A stretch of 40,276 nucleotides of DNA, taken from Akkermansia sp. Its GTDB lineage: Bacteria; Verrucomicrobiota; Verrucomicrobiia; Verrucomicrobiales; Akkermansiaceae. The notes under the pieces were generated by a model. That model saw only the letters and a program-made list of their open reading frames with translations. It did not search any database and had not been told where the DNA came from. Numbering within the stretch: position 1 is the first letter of the stretch; each line of letters begins with the position of its first letter. Made by a program: the position numbers and the translations under genes. Positions 17,235-27,497 of this stretch are shown here, piece after piece. The stretch is from positions 1 through 40,276 of the forward strand of contig JAFSEZ010000016.1 of the NCBI GenBank assembly GCA_017435505.1, in the 5' to 3' direction.

Positions 17235-20200
17235 GGCGCGTACGCTCCACCCACCGACTTCATTCATTCCTGTATTTGATGAAGCGAAAACTGCTTCATC
17301 TGCGGAGTGTTCTTGTCTCATTCTTTTCTAAGGTGCCACACCGCATGGCGCCCCGAGATGAATCGCGGCGAGCCCACGCCGGTATCATCGTTGATATGTT
17401 CGCCGCTATCATGGCGCGAGTCAAAGGCGCCAATATCAATGTGGATCTGGACACGGTGATGCACATCCTGCGCTACGATTTTCCCAACGTGGAACACATA
17501 TGGCTGGCAGAGCGATTCATGACGGCGTTTGAGGCTCGTTATCCGCTGGAAGCCACCCTCACTCTGGCCGCAGCAAAACGCACAGAAGCCGAGCGCTGCG
17601 CCTTGGCTATGGAAATTTTGACACTTCTCCACCGCGTGGGTGGGGATTTGACCAATCCGGAATTGTTCGCACGCGTGACGCTGGGATTAAATCTCCCCTG
17701 GGCAAGCACTAGTTTGGAACATTTATTCAGCACACCGGGAGCCGTTTCCAATCAGCCAATGATTGAAACCATCAGCTTCTCAGGGCATATAGGCAAAGGA
17801 AACGTAACCCTGCCGGCAGAGGATGAAGGAGTCCGCTTCCGAGCGCTTCGTTGTGTGAATCTTCTATTGATTATCAACGATGGAGATACGCCTATTTCTC
17901 TGCGTGGGCAAAAATTACATCGGGGAGATGTCATGCCCATCTCGACGGGGCAAGCGGTAAAGCTCTCCCGTATTTCCATTGGCTACAACACAATCAGGGC
18001 CTTCCTGCAATCTCACTATTCGGGCACGCGCTTTGTGTACTACGTATATTGCGAGGATGATACCGTCACCATCTCACGCCAGAAACAAAGGAACAGCATT
18101 GCCCGCATTCACTTCGGCCTGCATGTGGAACTGGAATTGTTGAACCCTGATATCGAGTTTATTCTGGATAACGTTGAGCTGCAAGAAGGTGCTTTTGTCA
18201 ACACTTCGTACTACACCCCATTTACTGTACAAGGATACGGTCCTTTTATCTTTGGTGATTTGCAACCGGAAGATGAAACCGGCCACAGCTTCCAATTGGC
18301 ACCCGGTAACAAAAAAGTCATCGTCTCCAACCTCCCCTACATGAACAGCCCCGGTGTGCTCATGCTCACTCCGGGTCTTGCACCGGGCGCTATTTTTGAG
18401 GTAAGCTATTCCCGCAGCAGCAACACCGGAGAGCTTCGCGTCCTGGAAGGTTCCACCCATACGCTTACCGTACAGGGAGAGCCGGTGAAAGGTGATACCC
18501 CCCTCAAAGACGGCGATCTCATCGGGCTAAGTGCAGTCCAATACCTGCGTTGTCGCTTCTCAGCAGGCGTGTTAGACGAAGAATCAAGTGTTATTTCTTC
18601 CTTGAGCGTCCAGGGGTTGACGCGAGACTTCGGACGAGCCGGCCGCGTGCTGGACAACATCGGGTTCTCCCTCAAACGTGGCGAGATGGCTTGCGTGCTG
18701 GGACCCAGCGGTTCGGGCAAAAGCACCATGTTGAGCATGCTTGCCGGCCATCTTACCCCCACTTTCGGTGAGATTTTGTATAACGGCGAAAAAATGTCGC
18801 CCCATGCTGCGGAACTTCGCCGCCACATTGCCTACATTCCGCGAGAGGACATTCTGGATGAGGCAATGACTGTGGGTGAACATGTCTACCAAGCCTCTAT
18901 TGCTCGCCGCCCCCGCCTGAGCCATGGAGACCGCATGCGCCGCGTGTTGGCCATCCTCAATTTCGTAGGTATATCTCACCTCACCAAGCGCAACGTAGGC
19001 CGAGCCGGAGAACGCACCATTTCCGACGGAGAGCGCACCCGACTGAATTTAGGTTTGGATTTGACCGGCACGGCAGAAGTATTCCTCATTGATGAACCCA
19101 TCAGCGGACTTTCTTCCGGCGATGCGGAAAAAGTGATTCAAACCTTGGAGAACATGGCTTCGGGGCGCATTCTTTTGTGCACGCTTCATCGCCCGGCCCA
19201 AAGCATTCTGAATCGCTTCAAGAAAGTAATGGTGCTCACGGCCAAAGGACAAATGGCCTTCTGGGGCACACCGGAAGAAATGATACTTTATTTCCGCAAA
19301 GCGGCAAATGAAATGGGGCTCATGATTCCCCCCGAAGCTATCTCAGCCGGTGGAGCTGACTATGTGTTCGAGGTGCTGGAGGCATCCTACAACAGCCTTA
19401 AAACGTCTGAGCAAACGGTATCCGAGCTGTGGCAGGCCCGATTTGAGAGTGAGATACACCGCGTAAGCAAACAAACGGATGCACCGGAGCCCCCCGTGCG
19501 CAAGATTCCCCGCATTCCTCGCCGTAATCCACTGGAACTTTGGCGTTTATTCAGTTTGTGGGTATCCCGTACATATTTAGGGCGCATTCGAAGCCGCATG
19601 GGGCTCTATGCCGTGTTGCTGGAAGGCCCCGTACTGGCACTTTTGATAGCGGGCACGCTTCGCGCAGCCTCTGAAACCACTTATTCTTATTACAAAGCAC
19701 TTCACATCAACGAGTATTTGTTCCTTTCTCTCGTATTGGCCATGTTCTTTGGGCTGACGGACGCTGCATGCGAAATACTGCGAGATCGCGCACAAATAAA
19801 GCGAGAAAGCAACTACAAGCTATTCGTTTCCGGATATCTGCTGGCAAAGACACTTGTTCTGACGGGCATAGCCGGCACACAATGCGCCCTGTATCTACTG
19901 GTAGGTAACCTCATATTGGAGATACATGACATGTTCTGGCCGCACCTGGGGATTATGGTGTTGACTGCCTTTGTCGGCATTGCCTTATCGCTCATGGTAT
20001 CGGCCTTCGTGCGCTCCGATCGCACGGCTCTCAACATTGTTCCCCTGCTTCTCGTGCCCCAAATCCTGTTGGCCGGGGCCTTGGTTCGATTTGAGGAGAT
20101 GAACGAATATAGTCCCACCGTGCCGGAGTATTTGATACCCGACAGTGTGGAGAACGCCTTGTCCAACCTGCGTCACCGCGTGGCATATCAGGATGAAACA

Positions 20201-20803
20201 ACACACAACATCCTCACAAAGCCCGTTCCTCTCATCGCAGAGTTCTGTCCGCTGCGCTATGCATTTGAAATGATGTTCGTCCTGCAAACATCATTCAATC
20301 CCTGGGAAATTGAAAACGCACGCATCAACGAGCACCGAGACTTTGTGAAAGAACATGGCGATAGTGATGCCATTCGCTTTGTTCAACGCGCAGCGCTTCT
20401 ACTCAACACCACAGCTCCAGATCCCGCTGAGGCACGAACGCTGCTTCACCGCGTCCGCAAGGCAGCCACCATGAACGATGAGCAATACCTGCTCAACTTG
20501 GAAGAAGACTTGGAATCCCGCCCGGAAGAATTAACCGACCAACCCCTCGAATTCTTCTTCTCCAACCGCAAACTCACAGCCTTGCGTGAAGGTGTGAAAA
20601 CAGCGCGTAAAGACGGCCGTCTTGTGGAACACCGCGGCTTCTTCCTTTCTCCGCGCCAAGCTCCGCCCTTCGGCGGGCTGGATCAGGAAACAGATGCGGG
20701 TTCCATCCCGACATTGGGTAGAAACGCTATCTTCCTGGCAATCATGGGGCTTATACCCATTCTGCTCGCAGGCTGGAGGCTGCGCAAGATTTGCAGAGGG
20801 TAG
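17231..20803 (+). CDS. Large ABC protein: N-terminal helical (TerB-like) and FHA-like regions fused to an ABCG-type ATPase and permease
   Basis: A 1190-residue protein. Residues about 45-140 form an all-helical unit (IIVDMFAAIMARVKGANINVDLDTV...) resembling TerB-like domains. Residues about 170-470 are beta-rich, with repeats such as LRGQKLHRGDVMPI and LKDGDLIGLS that resemble FHA-type modules. The ATPase follows: Walker A GPSGSGKST (491-499), signature region ISDGERTRLNLG (597-608, Asp in place of the usual second-position Gly), Walker B FLIDEP (D621, E622). After a linker there are about five transmembrane segments between 797 and 955, a soluble loop, and a last helix near 1166-1184. The half-transporter order ATPase-then-membrane is the ABCG (White) arrangement. 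The start at 17231 overlaps the upstream stop (ATGA). Substrate unknown; domain names for the N-terminal half are inference. Confidence 0.82.
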   Translation: MRRVRSTHRLHSFLYLMKRKLLHLRSVLVSFFSKVPHRMAPRDESRRAHAGIIVDMFAAIMARVKGANINVDLDTVMHILRYDFPNVEHIWLAERFMTAFEARYPLEATLTLAAAKRTEAERCALAMEILTLLHRVGGDLTNPELFARVTLGLNLPWASTSLEHLFSTPGAVSNQPMIETISFSGHIGKGNVTLPAEDEGVRFRALRCVNLLLIINDGDTPISLRGQKLHRGDVMPISTGQAVKLSRISIGYNTIRAFLQSHYSGTRFVYYVYCEDDTVTISRQKQRNSIARIHFGLHVELELLNPDIEFILDNVELQEGAFVNTSYYTPFTVQGYGPFIFGDLQPEDETGHSFQLAPGNKKVIVSNLPYMNSPGVLMLTPGLAPGAIFEVSYSRSSNTGELRVLEGSTHTLTVQGEPVKGDTPLKDGDLIGLSAVQYLRCRFSAGVLDEESSVISSLSVQGLTRDFGRAGRVLDNIGFSLKRGEMACVLGPSGSGKSTMLSMLAGHLTPTFGEILYNGEKMSPHAAELRRHIAYIPREDILDEAMTVGEHVYQASIARRPRLSHGDRMRRVLAILNFVGISHLTKRNVGRAGERTISDGERTRLNLGLDLTGTAEVFLIDEPISGLSSGDAEKVIQTLENMASGRILLCTLHRPAQSILNRFKKVMVLTAKGQMAFWGTPEEMILYFRKAANEMGLMIPPEAISAGGADYVFEVLEASYNSLKTSEQTVSELWQARFESEIHRVSKQTDAPEPPVRKIPRIPRRNPLELWRLFSLWVSRTYLGRIRSRMGLYAVLLEGPVLALLIAGTLRAASETTYSYYKALHINEYLFLSLVLAMFFGLTDAACEILRDRAQIKRESNYKLFVSGYLLAKTLVLTGIAGTQCALYLLVGNLILEIHDMFWPHLGIMVLTAFVGIALSLMVSAFVRSDRTALNIVPLLLVPQILLAGALVRFEEMNEYSPTVPEYLIPDSVENALSNLRHRVAYQDETTHNILTKPVPLIAEFCPLRYAFEMMFVLQTSFNPWEIENARINEHRDFVKEHGDSDAIRFVQRAALLLNTTAPDPAEARTLLHRVRKAATMNDEQYLLNLEEDLESRPEELTDQPLEFFFSNRKLTALREGVKTARKDGRLVEHRGFFLSPRQAPPFGGLDQETDAGSIPTLGRNAIFLAIMGLIPILLAGWRLRKICRG

Positions 20804-20918
20804 CCCCCGGCCGCTGACCTAAAAAGTGTGACAGAATACCACATTTTACTTCCATGCCGGCTCATTCTGGCGTATACTGTCCGCGTACGCGCGGCCAACC
20901 CCGCGCCAGAATGTAGAC
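20804..20918 (+). promoter_or_regulatory. argG upstream region with a -10-like box
   Basis: TATACT at 20873-20878 is a good -10 candidate, about 40 nt before the argG start, but I see no convincing -35 at 16-18 nt spacing. No terminator hairpin with a U-tract is visible for the upstream operon, so read-through into argG is possible. No ARG-box palindrome was recognised. Confidence 0.3.
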
Positions 20919-22211
<1,293 letters not shown>

Positions 22212-22225
22212 GCATGATTCTCCCA

Positions 22226-22266
22226 AAGCCGCATCGGGATGCATTTCCCGCTGCGGCTTTTCTTTT
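22226..22266 (+). terminator. Rho-independent terminator of argG
   Basis: AAGCCGCATCGGGA pairs with TCCCGCTGCGGCTT across a short loop and runs directly into TTCTTTTT. It ends only about 5 nt before the proposed start codon of the next gene (22271), leaving no room for a separate promoter between them. Confidence 0.85.
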
Positions 22267-22270
22267 TCCC

Positions 22271-23329
22271 ATGGCCGAGCTTCAACTACCCAAATTGTCA
22301 TACGTCTTTCTCTCCTACAATCGGGAGAAATACGTACGCGCGGCCATTGAATCAGCCTTTGCTCAAGATTACGAGGGTGAACTTGAATATATTTTTTCCG
22401 ATGACTGCTCCACGGACTCTACTTTTGACATCATCAAAGAATGCGTGGCCGCTTACACCGGAAATCGGCGTGTTGTGATTACGCAGACGCCCCGCAATCT
22501 GCATTTGGCGGGCAACACCAACCACGCACTACAATATGTGACATCGGATTGGATTGTGCGCGCAGATGATGATGACTTGGCTACCCCCGATAGATGCAGC
22601 ATCATCGGCAAGGCTATAGCTGCATGCCCGGATGCCACATACGTCTTCAATAGAATGGAGACATTTACCGATGCTGAAGAAAACGTGGTTCTGGAAAAAT
22701 TAGCCACGCCGCGTGCTTCCGCACCACAAGCGACTATTCACGATATCCGGGAAGGCTACGATGCCATACAGGGTTTTTCTGCGCGCTTGTGCTTGCACCA
22801 AGTATGGTCTGTGAAACATTATCGGCAATTCGGCCCCCTGCCTGCTCATGCCAACTATGTGGACGATGTTGTCTCGATGTATCGTTGCGCCATTTTAGGC
22901 AAATGTATTGACATCAACGCCGTTACCATGTACATCCGCAATGGAAGTGGCAACATGAGCCGTGGCGGAGATGACGGAACAAATGGTTTTGCCGCTGTGA
23001 TGAGACTGGAGAAGTTCAACGACAAGTATCACAACGTCACGCTGCCGCCTCTCGAAGAAACGATAAAGGCCGTTGCCTTATATAGAAAACAATATCTTAC
23101 AGAGGAGCAACAATCACAAACTCAATCTTTCATTGATAAGCTCCACCAATATCTTCAAAAGCATCGTTTGCTTGCGACCTATTGGAGAGGCTCGACACTC
23201 AACCGTATACGCATTGCCCGCAAATTGGGCTACAAAGGGCTTTTCTCAGCTCTGCGTTGCTTGCCTATGCCTCTTTTTGCCGCCCTAGCCACCGGTTATA
23301 GGAGAGTTAAGAGCATATTCTTGCGTTAA
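22271..23329 (+). CDS. Family 2 glycosyltransferase
   Basis: A 352-residue GT-A fold glycosyltransferase. The opening strand LSYVFLSYNREKYVRAAIESAFAQ is typical of GT2 enzymes. It is followed by FSDDCSTDST (nucleotide binding) and the metal-binding acidic motif ADDDD (98-102). No transmembrane helix is evident, so it should act at the cytoplasmic face. It probably takes part in surface polysaccharide or O-antigen assembly with the GT4 encoded 24 nt downstream; donor and acceptor are unknown. The ATG at 22271 is chosen because the alternative start at 22214 would translate through the argG terminator. Confidence 0.85.
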   Translation: MAELQLPKLSYVFLSYNREKYVRAAIESAFAQDYEGELEYIFSDDCSTDSTFDIIKECVAAYTGNRRVVITQTPRNLHLAGNTNHALQYVTSDWIVRADDDDLATPDRCSIIGKAIAACPDATYVFNRMETFTDAEENVVLEKLATPRASAPQATIHDIREGYDAIQGFSARLCLHQVWSVKHYRQFGPLPAHANYVDDVVSMYRCAILGKCIDINAVTMYIRNGSGNMSRGGDDGTNGFAAVMRLEKFNDKYHNVTLPPLEETIKAVALYRKQYLTEEQQSQTQSFIDKLHQYLQKHRLLATYWRGSTLNRIRIARKLGYKGLFSALRCLPMPLFAALATGYRRVKSIFLR

Positions 23330-23353
23330 ATCAATGTCTATAAGTAACATACA

Positions 23354-24520
23354 ATGAGCCGTCCTACTCCTCTCTCTGTATACATGCACCCGCGAGCCTT
23401 TTGGTTTTTGAAGTTCAGCGGGGTTTCACGCTATGTGTGTGAGCTGGCGCAACATTTGGAGCAAATGGGCGTAGATGTGCAGATTCCCATACGGGAAACC
23501 ATGAATGAATACCTGAGAGCACTCCCGGCTTTCCCCCGCATGGCAGCTGCGGCAAGCCAGGCTCCGTGGCACATACGCGCCATGCACAAACTGCTCTCCA
23601 AAACGCCTTTGCGAGAAAAAGCCAGGCGCATGGAACTTCGGTACCAGTCGATTGTGTACATGAAGACTCATCAGTACGATATCGTACATCCCACGCACAA
23701 TAACGCAACTGAAATACTGCCCCTCATAGGAAAGCGCCCCTTGGTGGTGACAGTGCACGATATGACTCATGAACTGCGCCCCACCAGTTTTCCCGAAACA
23801 GACCCATCTTCTTACCGCAAGCGTCTTTTTGTCGAACGCGCAAACCGAGTGATAGCGATTTCTCAGTGTACAAAGGATGATTTAGTGCGTCTTTTTCAGA
23901 TAGACCCGGACAAGGTAGATGTGATTCACCACGGCAACTCCCTCACCTTACCTAAAAATGCCGATACAATTGAGCTGGATCACCCGGAGCGCTACGTGTT
24001 ATACGTAGGCGGTCGCAATGGATACAAAAACTTCAGCACTTTTGCCCAAGCTTTTGCACAGGTTGCGGCAAACGATGAATCGCTGCACATGGTATGTGCA
24101 GGGGGAGGCGCCTTCAGCTCGGCTGAAATGAGTATGCTGCAACAACTTGGGATAGCAGCCCGGTGCAAGCAACAATGGGTTACTGATGAGGAGCTGGCCG
24201 TGCTCTACCATAGGGCATTGTGCTTTGTCTACCCCTCGGAATACGAAGGCTTCGGCTTACCCATATTGGAGGCATACGCATGCGGTGCTCCTGTTATTTG
24301 CGCCCAGGCCAGTTGCTTCCCGGAAATTGCAGCAAATGCCGCAGCCTATTTTTCGCCTTTTGATGCAGGAGAATTGGCCACCAAGATGGAGGACATCATC
24401 TGCTCTGCCAATACCCGAAACGCCATGCGAGAAGCGGGGCGCTTGCGTCTTGCTGATTTTTCGTGGAATAAGACCGCAGAAAAAACCATGGAGACGTACC
24501 TCAAGGTTTTGGGGCGGTAA
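23354..24520 (+). CDS. Family 4 (group 1) glycosyltransferase
   Basis: A 388-residue GT-B fold retaining glycosyltransferase. The C-terminal donor-binding site shows the GT4 signature YPSEYEGFGLPILEAYACG (E298 and E306 form the E-x7-E motif), preceded by LYVGGRNGYKNF at the domain start. HDMTHEL (about residue 135) is the usual conserved N-domain loop. The target sugar cannot be read from the sequence. Its last 20 nt overlap the end of the convergent acyltransferase gene. Confidence 0.9.
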   Translation: MSRPTPLSVYMHPRAFWFLKFSGVSRYVCELAQHLEQMGVDVQIPIRETMNEYLRALPAFPRMAAAASQAPWHIRAMHKLLSKTPLREKARRMELRYQSIVYMKTHQYDIVHPTHNNATEILPLIGKRPLVVTVHDMTHELRPTSFPETDPSSYRKRLFVERANRVIAISQCTKDDLVRLFQIDPDKVDVIHHGNSLTLPKNADTIELDHPERYVLYVGGRNGYKNFSTFAQAFAQVAANDESLHMVCAGGGAFSSAEMSMLQQLGIAARCKQQWVTDEELAVLYHRALCFVYPSEYEGFGLPILEAYACGAPVICAQASCFPEIAANAAAYFSPFDAGELATKMEDIICSANTRNAMREAGRLRLADFSWNKTAEKTMETYLKVLGR

Positions 24521-25094
24521 GATGAGCGGGGAGCGGACTGATTGTCGCAGGATTGCCAATGGCTATGTGCCCGGCCGGCATGTCTTTTGTAACCACGGCA
24601 CCGGCAGAGACAACACAGTCATCTCCAATGGTAACGCCTTTCAAAATAATACTGCGCATACCGATATAGCACCTCTTGCCGATGATGATGGGTTTCCCGG
24701 TTCGCTTACTGCGCCCCAGCCAACCGATTTCGGGGGAATACTCATGTTCCTTGCAATCGTACAAGATGGCATCAGGGCCTATAATAGTGTATTCGCCCAC
24801 GGAGACATGATTGGCGCACACGATTTTGCAACCGCTTAACCCACAATGAGCATGCAATTCCACACGGGCTCCCGGCTCCACGGTTGAGATAGCGATGGGC
24901 ATGCGGATGAGGGTGTTGTACTTCTTTTTAGAGTGCATGACCACATCATCACCTATCTCCAAATGCGAGCCCCTGCACCGCCTCAGCTCCGGGAAACCGC
25001 TGATGAAACACCGACGCCCAACTTTAATACCTCTCAACCGATAGTAGAGAGATTTAAACGAGTACAAAAATCGTAAGATGCGGATTTTAATCAT
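24501..25094 (-). CDS. Left-handed beta-helix acyltransferase (hexapeptide-repeat family)
   Basis: A 197-residue protein rich in hexapeptide repeats (for example VSVGEYTIIGPDAILY, GKRCYIGMRSIILKGVTIGDDCVVSAGAVVTKDMPAG). This is the LacA/WbbJ/CysE-like fold that transfers acetyl or other acyl groups from CoA to sugars. The final IGNPATISP matches the usual end of such maltose/galactoside O-acetyltransferases. It starts in a 4-nt overlap with the DUF418 gene, and lies next to two glycosyltransferases, so modification of a surface polysaccharide is the likely role (inference). The short basic N-terminus (about 1-25) may sit on the membrane. Confidence 0.85.
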   Translation of the reverse strand: MIKIRILRFLYSFKSLYYRLRGIKVGRRCFISGFPELRRCRGSHLEIGDDVVMHSKKKYNTLIRMPIAISTVEPGARVELHAHCGLSGCKIVCANHVSVGEYTIIGPDAILYDCKEHEYSPEIGWLGRSKRTGKPIIIGKRCYIGMRSIILKGVTIGDDCVVSAGAVVTKDMPAGHIAIGNPATISPLPAHLTAPKP

Positions 25095-26224
25095 TGTTGC
25101 ATTCCTATACGGGTGAGTCGGCGCCAGATCCCCTCAAAGGGGCCGTATTTGAAGTTTCTGAGCCAAAGGTGGCAAAAGCCTAATTGCAGGAGATAAAGCA
25201 CCGCGCCCATTCCCATGTAGGAGGAGGTGCTGAGATAAGGGCCCCAAGCAAGTCCATAGCCACATATTATCCACAACATGACAACACTTTGCATGATGTA
25301 GCAAGTGAGCGTGCAGCGCCCAATGGGTTGCAGGGCTGAGCTTAGCCATTGCACAGATGGGCGCATGAGCACCCATGCCAGCAAGGGCACCACCATAAAG
25401 ACAAAAGTCTCATTCACCCACATGCGGCCCACCGTCTGCATACCATGCGGCTCTGCCCAGAGATAAAAAAAGCACAATGCTACCACATAGGCTCCAGCAC
25501 CGCATGCACCAATGATGAGCAAACGCCGAGGCTTTGTTTCAAACAAGCGCAAACGCCCCGCCACAATACCGATCAGGAAGAAGCCCAACAAGGCCCACAC
25601 GCGGTATGTATATACCATGTACAAAAAGCTATGCACCACCCCACAGGTCACATTCCACACTCCCATTTCAACAAAGGAGGCGGTGGCGCTTGCCGGGGCT
25701 CCGGGCATGCCAATGGCACGGCACACATCAACATACCAGTCATAGAGAACTTCGGGCTGTCCCACTACATAGTTATACAATGCGAGTGGTTGGAAAAAGC
25801 ACAATGCCGCAACAATAGCTATGTAGCGAGTGCGCACTTTCCATGCCAATACGGGTACAAAGCCGGTCACGGCAAATATCAGCAAAATATCTCCGCAGTA
25901 AAAAAAACTATGGAAGATACCAAAGCCCGCAAGCAAAATCAACCGCCAACAAAAGCGCAGACGAAAATCAACCCCTCGCGCAGCTGCTCGGTTCATTTGC
26001 AGCGCAAAGCTCAGCCCAAACAAGAAGGAAAACACTAAGAAAGCCTTGGCCAACAACAGATTTTTATAAATCCAGTCTGTAATGGTATCGAGTGCACCTT
26101 CCGGTAATGAACGGAAATAGATGTTAAAATGGTCATGACTGTGCACCAGCAGAATACCCAAGAGAGCCAAAGCTCGCACGGCATCAATACTGCTGATTCG
26201 GGGCTGTTGCTGCATGCTTTTCAT
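25091..26224 (-). CDS. DUF418-family integral membrane protein
   Basis: A 377-residue protein with roughly ten hydrophobic segments. The N-terminal SSIDAVRALALLGILLVHS is the hallmark of the DUF418 (YeiB-like) group, related in pattern to acyltransferase-3 membrane enzymes. The C-terminal part (GRCTLTCYIMQSVVMLWIICGYGL) also fits DUF418. Function is unknown; transfer of acyl groups to cell-surface molecules is a guess from the family resemblance and from the acyltransferase encoded next to it. Its start shares one base with the dxr stop (TGATG), and its stop overlaps the next start. Confidence 0.85.
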   Translation of the reverse strand: MKSMQQQPRISSIDAVRALALLGILLVHSHDHFNIYFRSLPEGALDTITDWIYKNLLLAKAFLVFSFLFGLSFALQMNRAAARGVDFRLRFCWRLILLAGFGIFHSFFYCGDILLIFAVTGFVPVLAWKVRTRYIAIVAALCFFQPLALYNYVVGQPEVLYDWYVDVCRAIGMPGAPASATASFVEMGVWNVTCGVVHSFLYMVYTYRVWALLGFFLIGIVAGRLRLFETKPRRLLIIGACGAGAYVVALCFFYLWAEPHGMQTVGRMWVNETFVFMVVPLLAWVLMRPSVQWLSSALQPIGRCTLTCYIMQSVVMLWIICGYGLAWGPYLSTSSYMGMGAVLYLLQLGFCHLWLRNFKYGPFEGIWRRLTRIGMQQ

Positions 26225-27384
26225 CAGGGAATGAGGGCGCGTGCCGTTTCACGTGCCTTGGCATCGTCCTCCAGAATGATGGAGAGTTCCCCATGATAAT
26301 CACGAGCACTCACCTGTCCCAGCACTTTTTCTACCGTTTCCCAAATACCGGGGAAACTCAAGCGCCCCTCCACAAAGGCTTGCACGGCCACCTCATTAGC
26401 CGCATTGTACATAGCCGGCATCGTACCGCCCACCGTTCCGGCCATACGCGCCAAACGCAACGCAGGGAAATCATCCCATCGGGGTTCTTCAAAACGCAAG
26501 CCGGCAATCTGGGCCAGATTCAGGTGCGGAAGTGTGTTTTGTACACGTTCGGGCCACGTCACGGCGTATTGAATCGGGAAACACATATCGCTGGCGCTCA
26601 GCTGTGCCAAAATCGAACCATCCGTATATTCTACCAAGGAATGCACTATGCTCTGCGGATGCACCACCACATCAATTTTATCCATGGTGATACCAAACAG
26701 CCAACGTGCCTCTATCATTTCCAACCCCTTGTTGAACATGGTAGCAGAATCAATAGTTATCTTCCGGCCCATGTTCCATGTGGGGTGTTTAAGTGCTTGT
26801 TCCAGAGTCACGTTTTTCAGTTCTTCTGCCGGGGTGGTACGGAAAGGTCCCCCGCTTGCAGTCAGGATGAGGCGGCTCACCTGCTCACTACCACCGCGGT
26901 GCCCCTGCAGGCATTGGAAGATAGCGTTGTGCTCGCTATCCACCGGTAATACGGCAATACCTTTCTCCCGCGCTCGGTTCATCACGACTTCACCGGCCAT
27001 CACTAATATCTCCTTGGATGCAATAGCCAAGTCTTTTCCTTCCTCAATAGCAGCCAAGGTGGGTTTAAGTCCGGCCGTCCCGATGATTGATACCAGCACC
27101 ATGTCTGCGCCGCTCAAACGCGCCAGCTCACACAACCCTTCTTCTCCGGCATATACAGTCACATCTGCCGGCAATTGGGTACGCAAATCGGCAATCTTGC
27201 GCTCATCGTACAGGCAAACATGCTTCACTCCGAATTCGCGCGCCTGCTCTGCCAGTTTGTCAACACTGCTGTGCGCCGCCAAAGCCACCACCTGCATCCG
27301 CTCCGGATGCTCGCGCGCAACCTTGAGGGCACTTGTGCCTATGCTTCCCGTTGAACCAAGTATGACGACCTTGCGTTGCTTCAT
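26224..27384 (-). CDS. dxr: 1-deoxy-D-xylulose 5-phosphate reductoisomerase
   Basis: A 386-residue NADPH-dependent enzyme making MEP from DXP in the non-mevalonate isoprenoid pathway. The NADPH loop is GSTGSIG (10-16). The metal and substrate motifs are LPVDSEHNAIFQCL, TASGGPFR, HPTWNMGRKITIDSATMFNKGLE and VHPQSIVHSLVEY. All are intact and the length is typical. It has its own promoter just upstream of the ATG, with about 4 nt of predicted leader, and heads the dxr-DUF418-acyltransferase operon through 1-nt and 4-nt overlaps. Confidence 0.96.
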   Translation of the reverse strand: MKQRKVVILGSTGSIGTSALKVAREHPERMQVVALAAHSSVDKLAEQAREFGVKHVCLYDERKIADLRTQLPADVTVYAGEEGLCELARLSGADMVLVSIIGTAGLKPTLAAIEEGKDLAIASKEILVMAGEVVMNRAREKGIAVLPVDSEHNAIFQCLQGHRGGSEQVSRLILTASGGPFRTTPAEELKNVTLEQALKHPTWNMGRKITIDSATMFNKGLEMIEARWLFGITMDKIDVVVHPQSIVHSLVEYTDGSILAQLSASDMCFPIQYAVTWPERVQNTLPHLNLAQIAGLRFEEPRWDDFPALRLARMAGTVGGTMPAMYNAANEVAVQAFVEGRLSFPGIWETVEKVLGQVSARDYHGELSIILEDDAKARETARALIP

Positions 27385-27395
27385 ATCTGCGCGGC

Positions 27396-27424
27396 AGTAT
27401 ACTATAGAATAGCGTAAAACTCAA
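27396..27424 (-). promoter_or_regulatory. dxr promoter, near-leaderless
   Basis: Read on the minus strand: TTGAGT (27424-27419), a 17-nt spacer and TATACT (27401-27396). The -10 box ends 11 nt before the dxr ATG. It sits just after the terminator of the ilvD operon. Confidence 0.65.
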
Positions 27425-27429
27425 GGCCG

Positions 27430-27470
27430 AAAAAAACTCCCCGTGCAGGCTATAGAGGCAGCACGGGGAG
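27430..27470 (-). terminator. Rho-independent terminator of the ilvD-MFS-ankyrin operon
   Basis: On the minus strand a perfect 10-bp stem CTCCCCGTGC/GCACGGGGAG with a 14-nt loop is followed by seven T residues. It begins 27 nt after the ankyrin gene stop. Confidence 0.9.
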
Positions 27471-27497
27471 AGGAAGATAAAAGAGAGATTTCCTGAT

